Assembly: GCA_041618535.1 (NCBI GenBank)
Contig: JBFKFP010000135.1
Span: 1 to 7,683, forward strand
Direction: 5' to 3'
From: SHLJ01 sp041618535
Lineage (GTDB): Bacteria > Bacteroidota > Bacteroidia > Flavobacteriales > Flavobacteriaceae
DNA: 7,683 nt
The notes below the pieces were generated by a model. The model did no database searches, was not told the DNA's origin, and worked only from the letters and a program-made list of their open reading frames with translations. The translations under genes and the position numbers were made by a program. Shown piece after piece: positions 1-5,973 of this stretch (within the stretch, counting starts at the first letter, position 1; the number at the start of each line of letters is the position of its first letter).

Positions 1-43
1 AGAGTTGCGATGGTTTGAATTACAGGAAAACAACGAAGAATGA
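1..43 (+). CDS. C-terminal end of an unidentified upstream gene (partial)
   Basis: One frame (codons from base 2) stays open and ends LRWFELQENNEE before a TGA at 41-43. The stop overlaps the ATG of the next gene at 40-42 as ATGA, a common arrangement for co-transcribed and translationally coupled genes, and this makes the frame more credible than the other two. Only 13 codons are visible, so the product cannot be identified. The ending loosely recalls the last residues of ABC exporter ATPase subunits, which often finish with a Tyr/Phe-Glu-Leu-Gln-like stretch, but that is a guess. Confidence 0.5.
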   Translation, partial: ELRWFELQENNEE

Positions 44-813
44 GGCGATTGATATGGGCATATATTCGATTCCTTTTACGATCTACCAACGAACATGGCG
101 TCCACTCCCCGTTCGTATTCGATCTCGTATCACGATGTTTCTATGATAAAACAACCTACCCCGAATATGAGCAGCTAAAGTCTTATCGGGATTATGTGAA
201 AAAGGATAAAACCCTGTTGATCGTTACGGACCTCGGCCCCGGATCCCATGTCTTGAAGAGCAACAGGCGAATGGTTAAGGATATTGCCAGAAATGCCGGC
301 AGCACAGTCAGAAGAGCTAAATTGCTGATTCGATTAATACGCCATTTGAAGGCTGAAAACATCCTGGAACTCGGAACTTCGCTCGGGATTGCCAGCTACG
401 CCATGTATCTTGGAAATCCATCTGCCCGAATTACCACTATTGAAGGATGTCCTGAAATATCGGCATACACTAAAAAACGACATTTGGTGTATGGAGCAGA
501 ACAGATCAACCTTGTAACCGGGGAGTTCGATGCCATACTCGATGATCTGAAACCACAGGATTATGATCTGATCTTTATAGATGGTAATCACCAGAAAGAT
601 TCAACTCTCCGCTATTTCAGGAAGCTCAAAGAACACGTGCATAACGATTCTGTGATGATCTTCGACGACATCAACTGGTCTGCAGGGATGCGTGATGCGT
701 GGAAAGAAATATGGGCTGATGAGGATGTAAGCGTCAGTATAGATACCTTCTTCTGGGGACTTATATTCTTCCGGAAAGAACAGGCCAAAGAGCATTTCAA
801 CATTCGATTGTAA
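40..813 (+). CDS. Class I SAM-dependent methyltransferase (O-methyltransferase-like), 257 aa
   Basis: A Rossmann-fold methyltransferase that should transfer a methyl group from S-adenosylmethionine; the acceptor is unknown. Motif I, the glycine-rich SAM loop, is ILELGTSLG at residues 108-116. An acidic residue that would bind the ribose (E135) follows the next strand, TTIE. YDLIFIDGNH at 175-184 is the motif IV region, and FDDI at 208-211 resembles the Asp-Asp pair of the catechol-O-methyltransferase/Methyltransf_24 type, where acidic residues bind a metal. The first 100 residues form an N-terminal extension with HGVHSPFVFDL at 19-29, a motif I associate with Bacteroidota members of this family. 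There is no signal peptide, so it is probably cytoplasmic. The ATG at 40 overlaps the upstream stop, which supports this start and an operon with the preceding gene. The family call is firm and the substrate is open. Confidence 0.88.
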   Translation: MRRLIWAYIRFLLRSTNEHGVHSPFVFDLVSRCFYDKTTYPEYEQLKSYRDYVKKDKTLLIVTDLGPGSHVLKSNRRMVKDIARNAGSTVRRAKLLIRLIRHLKAENILELGTSLGIASYAMYLGNPSARITTIEGCPEISAYTKKRHLVYGAEQINLVTGEFDAILDDLKPQDYDLIFIDGNHQKDSTLRYFRKLKEHVHNDSVMIFDDINWSAGMRDAWKEIWADEDVSVSIDTFFWGLIFFRKEQAKEHFNIRL

Positions 814-857
814 TTTGATAATGTCGTATCTTGCAATACCTAATAAAAATTTTGGTC

Positions 858-1037
858 ATGAAGGAAAGCCTGCTATATTTCGGCATTGTTGTTGTCCTTT
901 TTATTTTGGTCATGATGAATAACAGGAAGAACCAAAGCAGGATGCGCGACAGGCGGCAACGGCGCTTCAGAACCAGCTACATGGATAAGAAAAAAGAATC
1001 TGAACAAACCGATGAAGATCTACACAAAAACCGGTGA
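858..1037 (+). CDS. Small single-span membrane protein with basic tail, 59 aa, unknown function
   Basis: Residues 3-21 (from ESLLYFG to LVMMN) are one hydrophobic span. They are followed by a strongly basic stretch (RKNQSRMRDRRQRRFR) and a KKKESEQTDEDLHKNR end. By the positive-inside rule the tail should be cytoplasmic, with the short N-terminus outside. I chose the ATG at 858. A TTG at 831 in the same frame would add nine residues but has less support. The gene lies 44 bp after the methyltransferase, and its last 26 bp overlap the start of the adenosyltransferase gene in another frame, so the three are probably one transcript and translation of the last two may be coupled. I do not recognise a named family. 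The clean membrane span and basic tail make a real gene more likely than a chance frame. Confidence 0.68.
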   Translation: MKESLLYFGIVVVLFILVMMNNRKNQSRMRDRRQRRFRTSYMDKKKESEQTDEDLHKNR

Positions 1038-1587
1038 TAAGGGATCGACCTCTCTCTTCGGGGGCACCAGGGTTCCGAAAAATCACATCAGGATTGAAAG
1101 TTACGGCACGATCGATGAACTGAATTCCTATCTCGGGCTTTTAAGAGACCAGGAAATGGGCAATGCGACCAAGGCGCTTATAAGCGGGATCCAGGAAAAA
1201 CTTTTTACTGTAGGAGCTATTTTGGCCACAGATCCTAAAAAGGCAGAACTTAAAAGTGGAAAATCAAGGTTGAACATTCCTTTGATAGACGTGAAGGACA
1301 TCGAACTACTGGAGCATGAGATAGATGCTATGAATGAGGAATTACCTCCCATGACGCACTTTATCCTTCCGGGTGGACATCAAACCGTGTCAATATGTCA
1401 CGTTTCTCGCTGTGTTTGCCGTAGGGCCGAGCGTTTGGCAGTTGCGCTGAATGATCATGAAATCGTTCCTGAGACCGTTCTTACCTATCTTAACCGCCTT
1501 TCTGACTTCCTTTTTGTACTGGCACGAAAGTTGTCTAAAGAGTTGAGTGCGGAGGAAGTAAAATGGATACCTGAAAAGCTGGATTAA
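1012..1587 (+). CDS. Corrinoid (cob(I)yrinic acid a,c-diamide/cob(I)alamin) adenosyltransferase, PduO/MMAB type, 191 aa
   Basis: This enzyme transfers the 5'-deoxyadenosyl group of ATP to the reduced cobalt of a corrinoid, giving adenosylcobalamin. The N-terminus carries the family's ATP-binding signature: KIYTKTGDKGSTSLFGGTRV at residues 2-21, then K23, R27 and YGTIDELNSYLG at 31-42. The second signature, SRCVCRRAER at 132-141, and YLNRLSDFLFVLAR at 159-172 supply the Arg, Asn and Asp residues that line the nucleotide and corrin sites in PduO-type structures. The length is normal and the fold should be a five-helix bundle working as a cytoplasmic trimer. No cobalamin pathway or B12-dependent enzyme gene is nearby, so its client (methylmalonyl-CoA mutase is a common one in flavobacteria) would lie elsewhere. 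The ATG at 1012 sits inside the preceding small gene. Confidence 0.95.
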   Translation: MKIYTKTGDKGSTSLFGGTRVPKNHIRIESYGTIDELNSYLGLLRDQEMGNATKALISGIQEKLFTVGAILATDPKKAELKSGKSRLNIPLIDVKDIELLEHEIDAMNEELPPMTHFILPGGHQTVSICHVSRCVCRRAERLAVALNDHEIVPETVLTYLNRLSDFLFVLARKLSKELSAEEVKWIPEKLD

Positions 1588-1626
1588 TTCCTGCTCAACA
1601 GGAATTTACAGGGATAAATTAATCCC
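1586..1626 (+). other. Two adjacent hairpins after the adenosyltransferase gene
   Basis: AATTCCTG (1586-1593) pairs perfectly with CAGGAATT (1599-1606) around a five-base loop, and the stem starts inside the stop codon. Just beyond it GGGAT (1611-1615) pairs with ATCCC (1622-1626) around a six-base loop. Neither is followed by a run of T, so they are not classical intrinsic terminators. They could stabilise or define the 3' end of the upstream transcript. Bases 1627-1690 show nothing else I can name. Confidence 0.4.
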
Positions 1627-1696
1627 ATAATCCATACTGAATTAGCCGCTGATTGTCACGTTCTTACAGTTTATGATTAAATAATTTTGATTTTAC

Positions 1697-1726
1697 TTGA
1701 CTTTTTCGGTTAAAAATTTATTTTTG
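1697..1726 (+). promoter_or_regulatory. Bacteroidota-type promoter for the DUF2795-like gene
   Basis: TTG at 1697-1699 and TATTTTTG at 1719-1726 match the -33 (TTG) and -7 (TAnnTTTG) elements of the Bacteroidota primary sigma factor, with the expected 19 bp between them. Transcription should start near 1732-1735, giving a leader of only about 15-18 bases before the ATG at 1750. The sequence around it is very A/T-rich. Confidence 0.8.
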
Positions 1727-1749
1727 CAGAAAATTAAAACCGCTTAGTT

Positions 1750-1971
1750 ATGTATTGGACACTAGAATTAGCATCTTATTTAAGTGATGCACCATGGCCG
1801 GCAACTAAGGATGAGTTGATCGACTATTCGATCAGGACCGGCGCCCCTTTGGAAGTGGTTGAAAATCTACAATCCATCGAAGACGAAGGTGAGTCTTATG
1901 AGTCCATCCAGGAAATTTGGCCCGATTATCCAACGGAGGAAGATTATCTCTGGAATGAAGACGAATACTAA
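1750..1971 (+). CDS. DUF2795-like small acidic protein, 73 aa
   Basis: A short, very acidic cytoplasmic protein with 20 Asp/Glu against only two basic residues (K20 and R29). The N-terminal half fits the DUF2795-like family known from many bacteria: an opening strand or helix (YWTLELASYL), then PWPATKDELIDYSIRTGAP at 15-33 and a helix with EVVENLQSI. The acidic end PDYPTEEDYLWNEDEY resembles Bacteroidota homologues. The molecular function of this family is not established. The gene is monocistronic by sequence: it has its own near-perfect promoter and a strong terminator right after the stop. The short leader and strong promoter suggest high, constitutive expression. Position directly upstream of secA is, from memory, common in flavobacteria, but the terminator between them argues against co-transcription. 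Confidence 0.85.
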   Translation: MYWTLELASYLSDAPWPATKDELIDYSIRTGAPLEVVENLQSIEDEGESYESIQEIWPDYPTEEDYLWNEDEY

Positions 1972-1989
1972 AACGAAAAAAAATAACTT

Positions 1990-2018
1990 AAAAAGTCTCT
2001 GCGGGAGACTTTTTTTTT
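1990..2018 (+). terminator. Intrinsic terminator after the DUF2795-like gene
   Basis: AAAAAGTCTC (1990-1999) and GAGACTTTTT (2005-2014) form a perfect ten-pair stem around the loop TGCGG, followed by an uninterrupted T tract to 2018. The A-rich left arm means it could also work on the opposite strand. It separates this transcript from secA. Confidence 0.9.
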
Positions 2019-2052
2019 GCCTTGATCGCAACCCGTAAAAATAAACATGCCT

Positions 2053-2060
2053 TATCTTTG
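2053..2060 (+). promoter_or_regulatory. secA: -7 element of the probable secA promoter
   Basis: TATCTTTG is an exact match to the Bacteroidota -7 consensus TAnnTTTG and lies 33 bases before the secA ATG. No TTG is found at the usual 19-21 bp upstream spacing (that stretch reads around ACCCG), so the -33 element is weak or absent. The predicted start of transcription is near 2066-2069, leaving a leader of about 25 bases. Confidence 0.55.
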
Positions 2061-2082
2061 GGCTGCGATTGGCATCTGATAA

Positions 2083-2097
2083 ATGAAGACTAAATGA
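2083..2097 (+). other. Four-codon leader frame overlapping the secA start
   Basis: ATG AAG ACT AAA TGA (Met-Lys-Thr-Lys-stop) lies in the short secA leader. Its stop overlaps the secA start codon as ATGA. It could couple secA translation to an upstream initiation event, or it may be chance in an A-rich leader. It is far too short to be a SecM-type arrest peptide. Confidence 0.25.
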
Positions 2098-5000
2098 GTA
2101 TAATAAATAAAGTTCTCAAGGTATTTGTAGGCGATAAGTCCAAGCAGGACGTAAAAGCCATGATGCCTTTGGTTGAAAAGATCAAGTCTTTCGGGCCTGA
2201 AATGGAGAAATTATCCCATGATGAGCTCAGAAAGAAAACCCATGAATTTAAAACCCTGATAAACCAGGCTCGCCGGGACATCGAGGACAAGATCAATGAG
2301 CTGAATGAAGAGGCTGAGACGACGGATGATATCAACCGTAAAGAGGAGATTTATCTGGAGATAGACACCCTTAAGGATGACTCCTACAACGTAACAGAGG
2401 AGGTTTTGAATAACATACTTCCGGAGGCTTTTGCCGTGGTTAAGGAGACCACAAGAAGGTTTAAAGAAAATACAACTATTACCGTAGAGGCCACCCCTTT
2501 TGACCGGGAGCTGTCCGGGGATAAGGAATATGTAACCCTGGACGGTGAGAAGGCCATATGGTCTAACTCCTGGGATGCAGCCGGAAAGCCTATTACCTGG
2601 GATATGGTCCATTACGATGTGCAATTGATCGGGGGTATCGCGATGCACCAGGGTAAAATTGCAGAAATGCAAACGGGTGAAGGAAAGACCTTGGTGGCTA
2701 CCTTGCCTCTTTACCTGAATGCGCTTGTCGGACGCGGGTCACACCTGGTAACCGTGAACGATTATCTCGCCAAGAGAGACAGCGCTTGGATGGGACCAAT
2801 TTTCGAATTCCATGGTCTAAGGGTTGATTGCATCGATTATCACAAGCCCAACTCTGCAAGTAGGAGAAAAGCCTATCATGCTGATATCACCTACGGAACC
2901 AATAATGAATTTGGCTTTGATTACCTCAGGGATAATATGGCTCATTCACCGGAGGATCTGGTTCAGAGACCGCATCATTATGCTATAGTCGATGAGGTTG
3001 ACTCCGTACTTATCGATGACGCCAGGACCCCTCTTATCATATCGGGCCCGGTCCCACAGGGCGATAAGCATGAGTTCAATGAGTTAAAGCCCAAAGTTGA
3101 GGATATCGTCAGTGTTCAGCGTCATTACCTGACAGGTGTTCTGGCAGAAGCCAAGAAACTTATCGCAGAGGGAGACGCCAAGGAAGGAGGATTTAAATTA
3201 CTTAGAGTTTTCCGCGGAATGCCCAAGAACAAGGCGCTAATAAAATTCCTTAGTGAAGAAGGCGTCAAGCAGATCCTACAGAAAACAGAAAACTTTTACA
3301 TGCAGGACAACAACCGGGAAATGCCGAAGGTTGATGCCGAGTTGTATTATGTGATAGACGAAAAAAACAACCAGATTGAACTCTCCGATAAAGGAGTGGA
3401 CTATCTGTCCGGTGAGGACAACCCGGATTTCTTCGTAATGCCGGAGATGGGTACAGAGATCGCGAAAATTGAGTCTCAGGGATTGTCACCGGAAGAGGAA
3501 GCAGAATTGAAAGAAGAATTGTTCAGGGACTTTGGGGTTAAAAGTGAGCGTATTCATACCCTGAATCAATTGCTGAAGGCCTATGCACTGTTCGAAAAAG
3601 ATGTTCAGTACGTGGTGATCGAGAACAAGGTGATGATCGTTGATGAACAGACCGGAAGAATCATGGAGGGCCGACGCTACAGTGACGGGCTGCACCAGGC
3701 CATTGAGGCCAAGGAAAATGTCAAGATCGAGGCTGCTACACAAACCTTCGCGACCATCACGCTTCAGAATTACTTCCGGATGTATAGGAAGCTTGCCGGG
3801 ATGACGGGTACAGCCGTTACCGAAGCCGGTGAATTATGGGAAATATACAAACTGGATGTTGTTGAGATCCCTACTAACAGGCCAGTTGCGCGTGATGACA
3901 AGGAAGACCTGGTATACAAAACCAAACGTGAAAAATATAATGCGGTAATAGACGAGGTGGTTGGCCTCTCAAAGGCCGGAAGGCCCGTGCTTATTGGTAC
4001 AACTTCGGTTGAGATCAGTGAACTGCTTGGAAGGATGCTTTCCATCAGGAAGATCCCACATAATATCCTAAACGCCAAACTGCATAAGAAAGAAGCCGAT
4101 ATCGTTGCTGAAGCAGGGATCCCGGGCCAGGTAACCATCGCCACCAACATGGCGGGCCGGGGGACTGACATCAAGCTTAACGATGTGGTTAAGAAGGCCG
4201 GAGGGTTAGCTATTATCGGTACCGAACGGCACGATTCAAGGCGGGTTGACCGCCAGTTAAGAGGTCGGGCCGGTCGACAGGGAGATCCCGGTAGCTCACA
4301 GTTCTATGTTTCGCTCGAGGATAACCTTATGCGCCTTTTCGGAAGCGAAAGAATTGCAAAAATGATGGACCGCATGGGGCTCAAGGAAGGTGAGGTCATT
4401 CAGCATTCCATGATCACGAAGTCTATTGAAAGAGCACAGAAGAAGGTTGAAGAGAATAACTTCGGTATAAGAAAACGATTGCTGGAATATGACGATGTGA
4501 TGAATGCCCAGCGTGAAGTGGTCTATAAACGACGCTACCACGCTCTTTACGGTGAAAGGCTGAGAGTTGATATCGCAAATATGATCTTTGACACTGCAGA
4601 ACTTATCGCCCAGACTAATAAAGATGCTAACGATTATAAGAATTTCGAGTTTGAATTGATTCGATACTTCTCGATGAGCTCTCCGGTTACTCCATCAGAA
4701 TTTGGAGAAAAGAGTATTCAGGAGCTCAGCAGTCTCGTCTACAAATCGGCCTACGGGCATTATGCAGAAAAGATGGAGCGCAATGCGGATTTGGCATTCC
4801 CGGTTATCAAAAATGTATACGAGAACCAGGGTGACCGTTACAAGCGTATTGTCGTGCCATTCACAGACGGGATCAAAACCCTGCAGGTGATCACAGATCT
4901 GAAAAAAGCTTTTGAAACCAACGGTAAGCAGCTTATTACAGATTTTGAAAAGAATATCACCCTGGCTATAATCGATGAGGCCTGGAAAACCCATTTGCGT

Positions 5001-5450
5001 AAAATGGATGAGCTGAAGCAATCTGTTCAGCTCGCAGTTCACGAGCAAAAGGATCCTCTGCTGATCTATAAATTTGAGTCGTTTGAACTATTCAAGGCCA
5101 TGATAGACCAGGTAAATCGCGATGTTATCTCCTTCTTATTCAAGGGAGAGATCCCACAGGAAACAGCAGATACCATCCGGGAGGCCCGGGCTAGGAAGCA
5201 GGAGAAGCTTCAGACCAGCAAGGAGGAGATCCCGAATATTGATGAGAGGGCTGCTCAAAGCCGGGCAGCAGGCGCCAATACCCAGGGACAACAGCAGATT
5301 GTAGAGACTATAGTTAGAGAACGTCCCAAAATAGGCCGTAACGACCGTGTTACCATAAAGCACGTGATGAGCGGTGAGAATAAGACCATGAAATACAAGC
5401 AGGCCATCCCGCTTATAGATAAAGGTGACTGGGTGCTTGTTGACGAATAG
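2094..5450 (+). CDS. secA: Protein translocase subunit SecA, Bacteroidota-type, 1118 aa
   Basis: SecA is the ATPase that pushes unfolded preproteins through SecYEG. Nucleotide domain 1 holds Walker A MQTGEGKT (192-199) and the DEVD box (300-303, catalytic E301), followed by IDDARTPLIISGP (307-319). The preprotein cross-linking domain runs to about residue 500. Nucleotide domain 2 has MTGTA (570-574), NMAGRGTDI (685-693) and the arginine-finger motif QLRGRAGRQGD (721-731). The helical scaffold starts near FGIRKRLLEYDDV (790-802), and DEAWKTHLRKMD lies at 961-972. Compared from memory with the 901-residue E. coli protein, there is about 90 extra residues before Walker A (in two blocks, about 60-105 and 123-171) and about 90 extra in the cross-linking domain. 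E. coli's variable insert after GRGTDI is nearly missing. The C-terminal zinc motif is replaced: GRND (1081-1084) is kept, but the CxCxSG cysteines are not. The start aligns with other SecAs. It has its own -7 element and terminator. Confidence 0.98.
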   Translation: MSIINKVLKVFVGDKSKQDVKAMMPLVEKIKSFGPEMEKLSHDELRKKTHEFKTLINQARRDIEDKINELNEEAETTDDINRKEEIYLEIDTLKDDSYNVTEEVLNNILPEAFAVVKETTRRFKENTTITVEATPFDRELSGDKEYVTLDGEKAIWSNSWDAAGKPITWDMVHYDVQLIGGIAMHQGKIAEMQTGEGKTLVATLPLYLNALVGRGSHLVTVNDYLAKRDSAWMGPIFEFHGLRVDCIDYHKPNSASRRKAYHADITYGTNNEFGFDYLRDNMAHSPEDLVQRPHHYAIVDEVDSVLIDDARTPLIISGPVPQGDKHEFNELKPKVEDIVSVQRHYLTGVLAEAKKLIAEGDAKEGGFKLLRVFRGMPKNKALIKFLSEEGVKQILQKTENFYMQDNNREMPKVDAELYYVIDEKNNQIELSDKGVDYLSGEDNPDFFVMPEMGTEIAKIESQGLSPEEEAELKEELFRDFGVKSERIHTLNQLLKAYALFEKDVQYVVIENKVMIVDEQTGRIMEGRRYSDGLHQAIEAKENVKIEAATQTFATITLQNYFRMYRKLAGMTGTAVTEAGELWEIYKLDVVEIPTNRPVARDDKEDLVYKTKREKYNAVIDEVVGLSKAGRPVLIGTTSVEISELLGRMLSIRKIPHNILNAKLHKKEADIVAEAGIPGQVTIATNMAGRGTDIKLNDVVKKAGGLAIIGTERHDSRRVDRQLRGRAGRQGDPGSSQFYVSLEDNLMRLFGSERIAKMMDRMGLKEGEVIQHSMITKSIERAQKKVEENNFGIRKRLLEYDDVMNAQREVVYKRRYHALYGERLRVDIANMIFDTAELIAQTNKDANDYKNFEFELIRYFSMSSPVTPSEFGEKSIQELSSLVYKSAYGHYAEKMERNADLAFPVIKNVYENQGDRYKRIVVPFTDGIKTLQVITDLKKAFETNGKQLITDFEKNITLAIIDEAWKTHLRKMDELKQSVQLAVHEQKDPLLIYKFESFELFKAMIDQVNRDVISFLFKGEIPQETADTIREARARKQEKLQTSKEEIPNIDERAAQSRAAGANTQGQQQIVETIVRERPKIGRNDRVTIKHVMSGENKTMKYKQAIPLIDKGDWVLVDE

Positions 5451-5475
5451 AAATCAAATTAATCTGTACATTGAT

Positions 5476-5508
5476 AATCCCGAAGTTAATGGCTTTGGGA
5501 TTTTTTTT
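5476..5508 (+). terminator. Intrinsic terminator after secA
   Basis: AATCCCGAAG (5476-5485) pairs with CTTTGGGATT (5493-5502), ten pairs including one G-T wobble, around a seven-base loop. An eight-T run at 5501-5508 follows. It begins 25 bases after the secA stop and should end the secA transcript. Confidence 0.88.
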
Positions 5509-5544
5509 ATAACTTGGATTAACTAACTAAATTCAACAATTAAG

Positions 5545-5973
5545 ATGAGGAGCGTATTGGCCGTAATCGCGGGCCTGATCGTTGCTTCAGCTGTCATTTT
5601 TGGTTTTGAATTTTTGGGTTCTGAAGTTTTTCCACTACCGAAAGAAGCAGATCCCACTGATATTCAATGGATTAAAGAGAATATAGACAGTATTCCGACG
5701 GGAGCCTTGATCATGGTCGCAGTTGCTCATTTATTAGGAATTATCGCGGGAATGACAGTTGCAGCGCGAATTGCAAAAATAACGATTATACCTTCCTATA
5801 TAGTGGGGATATTTCTTTTGGCGGGCACTATCATCAATTTGATCATGATCCCACATCCGCTTTGGTTCTCAGTCACCGATCTTGTTGGTGTGATAATCGG
5901 ATTGGGAATCGGGAAGGTTTTTTCAGAAAAGCAGATCACTCAGCGAGGCAATAGGCAGAAAATCAGTTCATGA
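5545..5973 (+). CDS. Four-span integral membrane protein, 142 aa, unknown function
   Basis: Hydropathy by eye gives four membrane spans: about residues 4-24, 53-74, 81-102 and 106-124. A polar, acidic loop of about 28 residues (LPKEADPTDIQWIKENIDSI) sits between the first two. A charged tail (SEKQITQRGNRQKISS) ends the protein. The pattern of an opening AVIAGLIVA span, a glutamate near the end of that span (E22), a PTGALIMVAVAHLLGIIAG second span and a following VAARIAK stretch resembles a widespread family of small uncharacterised bacterial membrane proteins that I recognise by style but cannot name. A candidate -7 element, TAACTTGG at 5510-5517, is one base off consensus and has no good -33 partner. 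The preceding secA terminator argues for separate transcription. The 3' end overlaps the converging minus-strand gene by 11 bp, and no terminator is visible after it. Confidence 0.85.
   Translation: MRSVLAVIAGLIVASAVIFGFEFLGSEVFPLPKEADPTDIQWIKENIDSIPTGALIMVAVAHLLGIIAGMTVAARIAKITIIPSYIVGIFLLAGTIINLIMIPHPLWFSVTDLVGVIIGLGIGKVFSEKQITQRGNRQKISS

Noticed and set aside
831..857. TTG at 831 as the start of the small membrane protein gene
   Set aside because: The ATG at 858 gives a clean short N-terminus before the span. The extra nine residues lack support.
2083..2097. SecM-like arrest leader controlling secA
   Set aside because: The leader frame has only four codons, no signal sequence and no arrest motif. 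At most it could couple translation.
3265..3743. Minus-strand open frames inside secA (for example 3265-3489 and 3486-3743)
   Set aside because: They lie wholly within an unbroken, highly conserved secA frame and have no recognisable protein features.
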